This document shows positions 50,270 through 58,411 of a stretch of 64,000 bases of DNA, one piece after another. Within the stretch, counting starts at the first letter, position 1; the number at the start of each line of letters is the position of its first letter. Position numbers and translations under genes: made by a program. Location of the stretch: assembly GCF_010119935.1 (NCBI RefSeq), contig NZ_CP048209.1:4839001-4903000 (forward strand). Direction: 5' to 3'. This DNA comes from Paenibacillus lycopersici (GTDB lineage Bacteria > Bacillota > Bacilli > Paenibacillales > Paenibacillaceae). Under the pieces are notes generated by a model. It was not told the DNA's origin, made no database searches, and saw nothing but the letters and a program-made list of their open reading frames with translations.

Positions 50270-52291
50270 CTATCCGAACAGGCAAGTCACCATCGAAGCA
50301 GCGCGCCATGGCTGCCTTACGCGCAATAACCATCCGTCCCCGGCCGCAGCCTTCTCGTAGTCGACCTTCTCTTCAAGCGGTTGACCCTCCGATAGCACCT
50401 TCGTCAGCGCGCCCGGATTCCCAACGAAATGAAATACAAGGGCTGCAGCTTCCATGTCTTCCGCATCCGGAATCCATGCTAGCTCAACCTGTTGTGCGGC
50501 GCTGTCGCAGAAGATCTCATACGCCAGCTTGCCGTAGTCATAGCGAACGAGCCTGGCGCTGCCGCCGATCACGCGTACATGTCCGGGATAGAGCCAGGAA
50601 CGCGTCTTCGCCGCGATCCGGTCATGCGTGAACGGGGTCTCGATGCCGAACAGCGCCACCCACTCCCGGTACCGTCTTCCGTTCGCGTCTACTTTATAGC
50701 CGTCGTCCCAAGCGATATCGTTCCAGGCCTCGACGCCCGCCACGCTGCTGTGCGACACTTGTCCGGGCCATGTCGTGCCGGATTTGAACGCTTCCTCGTA
50801 AGGTTCTTTATTGACCGGCCAATGCGACATCTGATAGATGTAGCTATGCCACGAAATATCCGTCGTCGCCCGGTAAGGCGGGCACGCATCCGTAAATTTC
50901 GGATCGTTGGCGAACACGATGAACGCGTCCGGGGCGCCGCCGGTGAAATGCGCGACCTGGATCATTTCCTCCCAGCCTTCGATCTCCGCGCGGTCGCCGC
51001 CCTGCTGGAAGATTTCCTTGCCGCCCGTCTTCACGTTCTCGTCGTACCAGGCTCGATCGTATTGCTTCACGGCCCCGGAGAGATTCAGCATCGTGAGCGG
51101 AATCTCATGAATATGATCGGCCGGCAGCGAGGTCGTCCCCGCTATGACGATCGATTCCTCCAGCTCGTGCCAATTGCGGAATTCCATGTCCAATTTCGGC
51201 GCGTAGCGGATATGCCGCGTTCCCGTGCCGTCGGGATAGATCGTATAGCGCTCCTCGACTTCCGGCTGCTGCGTGCCGACGTCCATATCCGGCCAAACTT
51301 TGTAATCGGGATTGGTGAGCAGGTACCGCCACCGAATCACCTTTCGAACCGCGTTATCCTCCAGCACCTCGACGGCATTGAACGCATTCAGCCGATCGGA
51401 CATCGGTTCGAAGCAGCCCTTCTCCGTCTCGGGTGCCCACGATTCGACGAATTCATACGTATACAGGAATTGATTGTTCATATGCCAAGCCGGAACATGG
51501 TTCATTTGATCCCAGAACACGAATTTGACATCCCGATCCGCATAGCTGCACCGCTCGTCGAACGTGACGACCAGCGCCTGGCCCATGGCGCCGCTCCAAT
51601 GGTATTCGCGCTTCGTTACCGCGAAGCCCGTGTTCCGGTCATCCCGATCCCCGGAAGGCGTCTGCCGCCGTTCGAGCGAGACGATCTCGATCTCATCCTG
51701 CGCGTTCTCGCACCCGGCAGCGATGGCTGCGGCGAAGAACGCGGTTCCCGGCGGCAGCCAATCCTTCGACGGGCATAATTCCATCCAATCGTCATGCCAG
51801 ACACCGTTAATTTCCAACCGGACCGCGTAATAGAAATGAAACATCCCCGCCGCGTCGTCCCTGAAGATGCGCAGCCGGTTCGCCGTCTCCTTGAACGGCA
51901 CGGAGTACGAACCGTTCAGCACCGTCGCATAACGGCGCCGCTTCTCTTCCTCGCTTAAAGTGCCCGTTGCATCCCGGACGTTACGAACGCCGTGCTGGCA
52001 ATCCTCCACGCGGACGACGATATTCCCGCCAGGCTCGTCTTCGCCGATGCAAACGGCCGTGAAGTTCGAGACGTCCGGCTGGCCGTCGATTTCGCGAATG
52101 AGCGCAAGGCCGACATGGCGATCGGCGCGAAACGCAAGCTCTGCTACGAAATGTCCATGAATGGGATCCCCTTCGGTAACCGCGAACAACGTTTCAGGCT
52201 CCTTGCATGCCACTTTGAACATGCCTTCCGCCTCGCTCCAGCGGCCTCCTTTCGCGCCTTGCAAGTATGCTTCATGCCGCAGCTTATCCAT
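50270..52291 (-). CDS. Unknown 673-aa protein, candidate polysaccharide-active enzyme
   Basis: I do not recognise a named family. There is no signal peptide or membrane segment. The first 200 residues (FVAELAFRADRHVGLALIREID, NRLRIFRDDAAGMFHFYYAVRLEING) look like a jelly-roll carbohydrate-recognition fold. The rest is rich in Trp, His and Tyr (DQMNHVPAWHMNNQFLYTYEF, RHIRYAPKLDMEFRNWHELEE, GQVSHSSVAGVEAWNDIAWDDGY), as in polysaccharide lyases or glycosidases. AAAGGAGC precedes the ATG. It lies downstream of an oligosaccharide ABC importer, behind a weak hairpin, so it probably processes the imported sugar in the cytoplasm. Confidence 0.6.
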   Translation of the reverse strand: MDKLRHEAYLQGAKGGRWSEAEGMFKVACKEPETLFAVTEGDPIHGHFVAELAFRADRHVGLALIREIDGQPDVSNFTAVCIGEDEPGGNIVVRVEDCQHGVRNVRDATGTLSEEEKRRRYATVLNGSYSVPFKETANRLRIFRDDAAGMFHFYYAVRLEINGVWHDDWMELCPSKDWLPPGTAFFAAAIAAGCENAQDEIEIVSLERRQTPSGDRDDRNTGFAVTKREYHWSGAMGQALVVTFDERCSYADRDVKFVFWDQMNHVPAWHMNNQFLYTYEFVESWAPETEKGCFEPMSDRLNAFNAVEVLEDNAVRKVIRWRYLLTNPDYKVWPDMDVGTQQPEVEERYTIYPDGTGTRHIRYAPKLDMEFRNWHELEESIVIAGTTSLPADHIHEIPLTMLNLSGAVKQYDRAWYDENVKTGGKEIFQQGGDRAEIEGWEEMIQVAHFTGGAPDAFIVFANDPKFTDACPPYRATTDISWHSYIYQMSHWPVNKEPYEEAFKSGTTWPGQVSHSSVAGVEAWNDIAWDDGYKVDANGRRYREWVALFGIETPFTHDRIAAKTRSWLYPGHVRVIGGSARLVRYDYGKLAYEIFCDSAAQQVELAWIPDAEDMEAAALVFHFVGNPGALTKVLSEGQPLEEKVDYEKAAAGDGWLLRVRQPWRAASMVTCLFG

Positions 52292-52331
52292 CTTGTATGT
52301 GCTCCTTTGTTTGCAGCATTAGGTTTGCAAA

Positions 52332-52352
52332 GAGCCTCCTTCGCGGAGGCTC
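52332..52352 (-). terminator. Intergenic hairpin between the SBP and 673-aa genes
   Basis: GAGCCTCC (52332-52339) pairs with GGAGGCTC (52345-52352). The minus strand continues TTTGC, too short a T run for full termination, so a partial terminator or mRNA stabiliser. Confidence 0.6.
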
Positions 52353-52367
52353 CATGTGCAATCCCGT

Positions 52368-53993
52368 TTACTGAATGCCCTTCTCGTCGAAGTAAGCGGT
52401 TGCTTCCTGCTTGATGTAATCCGCCAGCTTGTCTACGCCCGCGGCCTTCAATTTATCCTGGTAGGTCTTGAGCGACTGGTCCACGTCCTTGACGAGCCCC
52501 AGCATAAGCGGCTTGCCGTATTGATCGACAACGGAGTTCACGGCGGCCAGCTCCGACTTTACCGGATCGAAGTCCATCGCCAGGCCCGCGAAAATGTTCG
52601 GCTTGCTCATCTTGGCAAATGCCGCCTTCTGCGCGTCGAAGCCTTCCCAGCCCGGCGTCTTGGTCGTCAGGACGTTCGGCGCGTACGTCCAGCCCCAGCT
52701 GGCGATGTTATAGCCCGTAAACGTCTTCGGATCTGCGCCCGCCGGCGGAACGACGATATGCTTGCCGTCCGCATCCATGTCGTAGTCCTTGCCTTGAAGA
52801 CCGTACGTGAGCATGTTGTAATAAGCCGGATCATTGCGCAGTTTGTCAAGCACCATGAGCGCGCGTTCCGCATGCTGAGCGCTCTTCGGCACCGCCATCG
52901 CATTGTTCGTCGTCGGATCGGCCATGACGTAGTTGTGCATGTTGGAGAAGTTCCAATATGCCAGCTTCATGTCGGGCGCTTTGGTTTTCATGTCCGTGAT
53001 GAAGCCGCTGGCTTTGTCGACATTGCCCCATTGAATGGCGCCGGTGCCGGCTTGAATCATTTTCTCCGGCTGCTGCTTCGCCGTCAGCGCGTTCTTCGAC
53101 CAGTAGCCGGCATCCGCCCACTGCTTCATCTTCTTCACGTAATCCGCGTATTCTTGCGTGAACGGATAAATGACGATGTCGCGCGGATGATCGTACGATT
53201 GGGAAGCGACGGGACTGCTGTAACCGCCGAGCAATTGGAAATCCGTGGAGAACGTGAACAGGTCGAGCAGGCCGTCATACGGATTGCCGTTGTACGGAAT
53301 GACGTTCGCCTTGTTCTTCTTGACGCCGTCCAGATAAGCGCCCAGCGTATCGATATCCTTGATCTCGGGCAGGTTCAGCTCCTGGCGCCAATCCTCGCGG
53401 TAATACACGCCGTCTGCAGACCAGTTCGGCAGCGTGTTCGGCACGGCGTAGGTTTTGCCGCCGACCTTCGCCGCTTCCCAATCCTCCTGCGGAATCGTTT
53501 TGTACGTCTCCGGCATGTAGGTCGGAATGAGATCGGTAATGTCCTGATAGGCGCCTTGTTTGGCTAATTTGTAGAAATCCAGCCAGTTGGCCGCGTACAC
53601 CAGGTCGACCTTCTCGCCTGTCGTCAACAGCAAATTATACTTCGTCTGCCAGTCGTTCCACGACGTGAAGTTCAATTTAATCGTCGTGTTCATATCCTTC
53701 TCGAGCATCTTGTTGAACTCGGCCATGACGGCATCCTGGTCCGGAGCCGGATCGCCGACGGTGTACCAGACGAGATCCACGTGATTCTTCAAATTCGCAT
53801 CGCCGGTTTTCTCTTCCGCGGCGTTAGCTGTGCCGCCATTATTCGACGCGGCAGTATCCGACGCGGCAGCTCCGTTGTTCGCCGACGTGTCGTCCGAGCT
53901 TGCGCCGTTCCCGCTTCCGCAGCCGGCTAACGCTGCGCCGGATAACATCAGCGCGGCCAGTGCGGTGATCAACGATTTTCTTTTCTTTCTCAT
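52368..53993 (-). CDS. Extracellular sugar-binding lipoprotein (LplA-like), ABC importer
   Basis: 541 residues. Lipoprotein signal with lipobox LAGC (Cys25), then a Ser/Ala/Asn-rich linker and a type-1 extracellular solute-binding fold (HVDLVWYTVGD, LNFTSWNDWQTKYNLLL, DITDLIPTYMPETYK, GVYYREDWRQELNLPEI). It delivers oligosaccharide to the two permeases encoded just upstream. GGAGGG precedes the ATG. Its ATPase is not encoded nearby; such systems often use a shared MsmX-type ATPase. A close paralogue lies at 56830-58410. Confidence 0.93.
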   Translation of the reverse strand: MRKKRKSLITALAALMLSGAALAGCGSGNGASSDDTSANNGAAASDTAASNNGGTANAAEEKTGDANLKNHVDLVWYTVGDPAPDQDAVMAEFNKMLEKDMNTTIKLNFTSWNDWQTKYNLLLTTGEKVDLVYAANWLDFYKLAKQGAYQDITDLIPTYMPETYKTIPQEDWEAAKVGGKTYAVPNTLPNWSADGVYYREDWRQELNLPEIKDIDTLGAYLDGVKKNKANVIPYNGNPYDGLLDLFTFSTDFQLLGGYSSPVASQSYDHPRDIVIYPFTQEYADYVKKMKQWADAGYWSKNALTAKQQPEKMIQAGTGAIQWGNVDKASGFITDMKTKAPDMKLAYWNFSNMHNYVMADPTTNNAMAVPKSAQHAERALMVLDKLRNDPAYYNMLTYGLQGKDYDMDADGKHIVVPPAGADPKTFTGYNIASWGWTYAPNVLTTKTPGWEGFDAQKAAFAKMSKPNIFAGLAMDFDPVKSELAAVNSVVDQYGKPLMLGLVKDVDQSLKTYQDKLKAAGVDKLADYIKQEATAYFDEKGIQ

Positions 53994-54029
53994 GCAAGTG
54001 AACCCTCCTTATGGTATGACTAGCTCTAT

Positions 54030-54054
54030 GTTAGCCGGCGATGCCGGTTCTAAC
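54030..54054 (-). promoter_or_regulatory. Hairpin between permease and binding-protein genes
   Basis: GTTAG-CCGGC pairs with GCCGG-CTAAC around a 2-base bulge. It overlaps the permease stop codon. It may uncouple expression of the binding protein from that of the permeases. Confidence 0.5.
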
Positions 54055-54934
54055 CTTTGACGGCGCCAATGGTCAAGCCTTTGACGAAATACCGCTGCAC
54101 GAACGGATACAGGAAAATGATCGGCCCCGTCGCAACGACGGATACGGCCATCTTGAGCGTCTCGCTCGGCGGATGCATGTTCGCGCCCGTCGTCTGGGCG
54201 ACGACGCCGTGACTCAGAAACTCGGCCGCCGCGAGAATTTTATACAGCAGGTACTGCAGCGGGAATTTCGATTCCGTCGTAATGAACAAGTTGGCGGTAA
54301 ACCAATCGTTCCAGTATCCGAGCGCGATGAACAGGCCGATCGTCGCCAAGCCCGGCGTCGACAGCGGCAGGATAAGGCGCATGAAGATGGTGAAATCGCC
54401 CGCTCCGTCGATTTTGGCGGATTCGGTAATGGATTCCGGAATGGATTTCATGAAATTCTTCATCAGGATAATGTTCCACGCCCCGATCAGGGAGGGGATG
54501 ATCAGGACGAAGAAATTGTCCTTCAGGTGCAAGTAACTGACGATCAGGATGTACCAGGGAATCAAGCCGCCGCTGAACAGCGTCGTGAAGTAGATCAGGA
54601 ACGAGAATAGATTGCGGTACGCATAGTCCTTGCGGGAGAGGACATACCCGGCCATGGCCGTCAGGAATAGACCGAAGAACGCGCCGATCACCGTGACGCC
54701 GACCGTGATTTTGTAAGCCTGAACGATGCTTCCGGAATTATGGAAGACGGCATGGTAGGCTTCCAGAGAGAAATGCCGCGGGAACAGCCGGAACCCTTGC
54801 GACAGAATCTCGTCTTCCGCGGTGAACGAACCGAATACGAGCAGCCAGAAGGGCAGCAGGCAGATCAGCGACAGAACCGTTAGAATCGTATAACCGATGG
54901 CATAGAACGAAATGGTGCTTGCTTCCGTTTTCAA
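54050..54934 (-). CDS. Carbohydrate ABC transporter permease (YtcP/LplC-like)
   Basis: 294 residues, six membrane helices, and the EAA loop (IPESITESAKIDGAGDFTIFMRLILPLSTPGLATIGLF). QRYFVKGLTIGAVKG at the C-terminus is the standard ending of this family. The start is TTG 54934 with AGGGGGGA upstream. It pairs with the permease encoded 15 bp before it. Confidence 0.95.
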   Translation of the reverse strand: MKTEASTISFYAIGYTILTVLSLICLLPFWLLVFGSFTAEDEILSQGFRLFPRHFSLEAYHAVFHNSGSIVQAYKITVGVTVIGAFFGLFLTAMAGYVLSRKDYAYRNLFSFLIYFTTLFSGGLIPWYILIVSYLHLKDNFFVLIIPSLIGAWNIILMKNFMKSIPESITESAKIDGAGDFTIFMRLILPLSTPGLATIGLFIALGYWNDWFTANLFITTESKFPLQYLLYKILAAAEFLSHGVVAQTTGANMHPPSETLKMAVSVVATGPIIFLYPFVQRYFVKGLTIGAVKG

Positions 54935-54949
54935 GTGGAATCCCCCCTT

Positions 54950-55840
54950 CTAGAACAGTGCGTAATCTTCGCGCGTCCGTTTGACGATGAAGTTGACCGT
55001 CATGACAAGCACGAAACCGAAGAACGATTGGAATAAGCCGGCGGCCGTCCCCATGCCGATATCGAAATTGACCGCCAAGGAACGATACACGTACGTATCG
55101 ATGATATCCGTCGCGTCGTAGAGCAGTCCGTTGCTTCCGATGAGCTGGTAGAACAGATCGAATTGGCCTTTCAAGATGCCGCCGAAGCTGAACAGGATCA
55201 GCAGGATGAAGGTCGGCATAAGCAGCGGCAGCGTAATATGCTGGATTTGGCGATAAATGTTCGCGCCGTCCATCTTGGCCGCTTCGTAATATTCATCGCT
55301 GATGCCCATGATCGCGGCCAAATAGACGACCATGCCATAGCCGAGTCCCTTCCATACGGAGAAGCCGACGATGATATATTTCCAAGGCGCCGCGTTCATA
55401 TAGAACTCGTATGGCTGCATGCCCAGCTGTTTCAGTATGCCGTTGATAACGCCGTAATCGGAATTGAGCAGCGTATAGGCGAACGCGCCGACAAGCACCC
55501 AGGAGATAAAGTACGGCAGGAACATCATCGACTGCGCCGACTTGCGGAACAGCTTGCCGGGCACCTGCGAGATGAGCACCGCGCACAGCATCTGCAGGAA
55601 GTTTCCGATCAGAATAAAGGCCAGGTTATACAGCACGGTATTGCGTACGAGCGTCGTCAGCGTGCCCGACTTGAACAGGAACTTGAAGTTGTCCATGCCC
55701 ACGAACGGACTTTTGAACATGCCGAGATTGAAATCGAATTTCGTGAACGCGTAGTAGATCCCCACCATGGGAATGTAGCTGAACACCGCGAAGAAGATCA
55801 GCGCGGGCACGATCATCAGCGTCAGCGTTTTATTTCTCAT
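54950..55840 (-). CDS. Carbohydrate ABC transporter permease (LplB-like)
   Basis: 296 residues, six membrane helices. MRNKTLTLMIVPALIFFAVFSYIPMVGIYYAF is the typical LplB/YteP start. The EAA loop is ISDEYYEAAKMDGANIYRQIQHITLPLLMPTFIL. GGAGGGGG precedes the ATG. It is the first gene of the importer operon; a possible promoter is at 55904-55932. Confidence 0.95.
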   Translation of the reverse strand: MRNKTLTLMIVPALIFFAVFSYIPMVGIYYAFTKFDFNLGMFKSPFVGMDNFKFLFKSGTLTTLVRNTVLYNLAFILIGNFLQMLCAVLISQVPGKLFRKSAQSMMFLPYFISWVLVGAFAYTLLNSDYGVINGILKQLGMQPYEFYMNAAPWKYIIVGFSVWKGLGYGMVVYLAAIMGISDEYYEAAKMDGANIYRQIQHITLPLLMPTFILLILFSFGGILKGQFDLFYQLIGSNGLLYDATDIIDTYVYRSLAVNFDIGMGTAAGLFQSFFGFVLVMTVNFIVKRTREDYALF

Positions 55841-55903
55841 CCTTCATATCCCCCTCCGAATGCTTCCGCCCTCCCCGAAGGACGGCGTCTTGCTGCAAAA
55901 CCC

Positions 55904-55932
55904 ACTCTACCGTCCGGCGGGAGGTTCCTCAA
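55904..55932 (-). promoter_or_regulatory. Possible promoter of the sugar importer operon
   Basis: Minus strand: TTGAGG (55927-55932), 17 bp, TAGAGT (55904-55909), about 65 bp before the permease ATG. Consensus match is moderate. Confidence 0.4.
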
Positions 55933-56104
55933 CTTCGAATAAGAAGGCCTTGTCACTTTTTCCGCACAACGCCGAAAAAGCCAGCAACGACGCGGCATCC
56001 CATGGCTTGGGGGCGATGACAGCATGCAAGAAAACGAAGTCGGTTCGGAAAAAGATAGCCCTGCCCCGGTCTCTCCGCTCCCGTGAATTCGTCCGGGAAG
56101 ACGG

Positions 56105-56129
56105 AAAAAAGCGCCGCTGCATGCGGCGC
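56105..56129 (-). terminator. Terminator downstream of the second SBP gene and repeat copy C
   Basis: GCGCCGC (56111-56117) pairs with GCGGCGC (56123-56129). The minus strand continues with six T. It lies about 700 bp after the SBP2 stop, beyond the repeat element, so it may end a long 3' untranslated region or a separate RNA. Confidence 0.8.
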
Positions 56130-56209
56130 CCGGATTGTTGAGAAACATATATACCCCTTCGAGCAGGATCGCGACAACATGACCCTGGAGCACGAACAGA
56201 ACGTGTTAC

Positions 56210-56314
56210 CGCTTCGCGGGCATGGCACGGACGGCCGGAACCGCTTCGTTGGCGTGTGGCATGGTCTGCCGGAGCCGCTTCGTCGGCATGGCACGGACGG
56301 CCGGAGCCGCTTCG
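56210..56314. repeat. About 33-bp tandem repeat, three units
   Basis: Units start CGCTTCG at 56210, 56242, 56276 and (partial) 56308. The first and third are nearly identical and the second diverged. It adjoins the hairpin of repeat copy C, just as the 10-bp array adjoins copy B. Confidence 0.8.
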
Positions 56315-56318
56315 AATC

Positions 56319-56546
56319 AGCCGGCTTCATGACGGCTGCTTCACGGTGCGTCCGTCGATGCAAGGAAGCGGACAGGAAATCCGTTATTCGCTTCCTGATC
56401 ACCTAGATTCGCGTGCTCGCGGACAGGAGATCCGTTAAACCAGCCGATTGCCATGTTTTCGATGTCATTCAGGCAAATTAACGGATCCTGTGTCCGTTCG
56501 CTGTCCCAAAAGCCCGATTGCGCCAAAATAGCGGAACCTCTGTCCG
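56319..56546 (-). repeat. Dispersed structured repeat, copy C
   Basis: Read on the minus strand it repeats copy B. The 18-bp motifs lie at 56529, 56479 (forward) and 56420, 56369 (inverted), and the closing hairpin AGCCG..CGGCT at 56319-56337. Many bases between motifs also match copy B, so the two share descent. The rest of 55841-56829 holds no gene I can support. Confidence 0.85.
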
Positions 56547-56829
56547 CGAGTCTTGGGGGAGGCCTCCCGGTATGAGGTTGACAGCCGTCATGCGCCGTCG
56601 CACCTCGCGCGGGGAGCCGCGCGAGGTGCCGAAAGATCCATGCATGCGCATGCGGCATATGCGGCGTCGAACCTTTCGCGATAAACAATAGCATTACGAG
56701 CCGGTGTCCATGGAGGATTTGGTCCCTGCTGCTCATCTGCTTCGGAAGACCGACAACTATATTGACCATCCGTATATTGATGCGATGGTTCGGTATCTCT
56801 GTTCCGAGGATAACGGACGAGACCAATCG

Positions 56830-58410
56830 TTATTTTATTCCTTTGGCGGCATAGTAAGCCTTCGCTTCGGCGCGGACGTAATCCGCAAGCTTCTCTGCTC
56901 CGGCCAGCTTCAGCTGCTCCCTGTATTCGCCGAGCGCTGCATCGACATCCTTCACGAGACCGAGCATGAGCGGCTTGCCGTACTGGTTCATGACGGTTTG
57001 AACCGCCGCCAGCTGCGATCTTACCGGCGCATAATCCAACGGAATCGCTTCATAGACATTCGGCTTGGACTCCGCTTGGAATTCGGCGTTCAACCGATCC
57101 AGCTCCGGCCACGCGCCCTGCACGCCCCTCATATTCGGCGCGTACCACCATCCCCAGCTTGAAATGCCGTAAATCTGCGGCTTGCCGGAATCGCCAGCAG
57201 GGGTCGGCAAGATGATGTACTTGCCGTCCGGCGCCAGCGCATAATGCACGCCTTCCATGCCGTAAGTCATCAAATCGAAATACGCCGGGTCATTACGCAA
57301 TTTGTCGAGCACGAGCAGCGTCCGTTCGGCATGAACCGAGCTCTTGGGCACGGCCATGCCGTTATTGCTGGCCAGATTCGGCACGGCATACCCGTGGAAA
57401 CGCGTAAACGGAAAATAACCGATTTCCTGCCGGACGTCCCTTGCGCGGAGTTCATTGTCGTATCCCCCGGCTTGGGACGGATTCTTCCACATCAGTCCTC
57501 CCGTCCCCTCGAGCATCCGCTGCCCGGGATCTTCCTTGGACACAAGCGCGTCCGCCGACCAGAACCCGCTCTCGGCCCATTTCTTCATGCGCTTCACGAA
57601 AGCCGCGAATTCATCCGTGAACGGATAGACGACGATATCCTGCGGCTGTCCGTAGGCGGAAGCGCCGATCATGCTGTCCTGGCCGCCGATGGGTTCAACT
57701 CCGCTCCAGTACTTGAACAGCGCCTTGATTCCGTCGTAAGCGGGGCCGTTAATCGGGATAACGCCGGGCTTGTTCTGCTTGATGCCGCGCATATACGCTT
57801 CCAATGTATCCAGATTCGTAATGGGCGGCAGCCGGAGCTCCTTGCGCCAGTCCTCGCGATAGATAAATCCTGTCGGCGAGTATTCGGTAAAGGTAGCCGG
57901 CACCGAATAGATCCGGCCGTTCAGCGATACGTCGTCCCAATCCTTCTTCGGAACGGTATTCCACGTCTGGGGAGCATAGGCCGGAATCAGGTCCGTGATG
58001 TCCATGAATGCGCCTTGCTTCATCAAGGTGTAGAAATTAGCCCAGGACGACGTGAAAATCAGATCGACGGGCTCGCCCGAGGTCAATATCAAATTGTAGC
58101 GGGTTTGCCAATCGTTCCATGACGTGAAGTACAATTTAACGGTCGTATTCAGATCTCTCTCAAGCATCTTGTTCCATGCTGCGAGCACCTTCTCCGTATC
58201 CGGATGAGGGTCGCCCAGGAGATACCAGACGAGATCCACGTGCTTGGACGCATCGGCGTCGGCATTCGCGCGGACTTGCGTCCCGACCTGACGGGCGCTC
58301 TCCCCTCCAAGGGCTGAACAACCGGCGGTCGCCATGAACGCGAACAACGCAAGTACCGCGTGCCTCATCACGCGGCCGAAGGCGTTTCGATCGTTTCCCG
58401 GTTGATTCAT
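56830..58410 (-). CDS. Second extracellular sugar-binding lipoprotein, paralogue of SBP1
   Basis: 526 residues. The signal is long (about 14 polar residues before the hydrophobic core) with lipobox TAGC (Cys31). The mature part matches SBP1 throughout: HVDLVWYLLGDPHPD, LYFTSWNDWQTRYNLIL, DITDLIPAYAPQTW, FIYREDWRKELRLPPI. The start ATG 58410 comes 1 base after the AraC-sensor stop, so it is co-transcribed and possibly coupled. It may present a related sugar to the same permeases or report sugar binding to the membrane sensor next to it. Confidence 0.92.
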   Translation of the reverse strand: MNQPGNDRNAFGRVMRHAVLALFAFMATAGCSALGGESARQVGTQVRANADADASKHVDLVWYLLGDPHPDTEKVLAAWNKMLERDLNTTVKLYFTSWNDWQTRYNLILTSGEPVDLIFTSSWANFYTLMKQGAFMDITDLIPAYAPQTWNTVPKKDWDDVSLNGRIYSVPATFTEYSPTGFIYREDWRKELRLPPITNLDTLEAYMRGIKQNKPGVIPINGPAYDGIKALFKYWSGVEPIGGQDSMIGASAYGQPQDIVVYPFTDEFAAFVKRMKKWAESGFWSADALVSKEDPGQRMLEGTGGLMWKNPSQAGGYDNELRARDVRQEIGYFPFTRFHGYAVPNLASNNGMAVPKSSVHAERTLLVLDKLRNDPAYFDLMTYGMEGVHYALAPDGKYIILPTPAGDSGKPQIYGISSWGWWYAPNMRGVQGAWPELDRLNAEFQAESKPNVYEAIPLDYAPVRSQLAAVQTVMNQYGKPLMLGLVKDVDAALGEYREQLKLAGAEKLADYVRAEAKAYYAAKGIK

Positions 58411-58411
58411 T

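Noticed and set aside
56256..56438. Small plus-strand frames across repeat copy C
   Set aside because: They follow the repeat sequence, have no ribosome binding site and are not shared between copies B and C.
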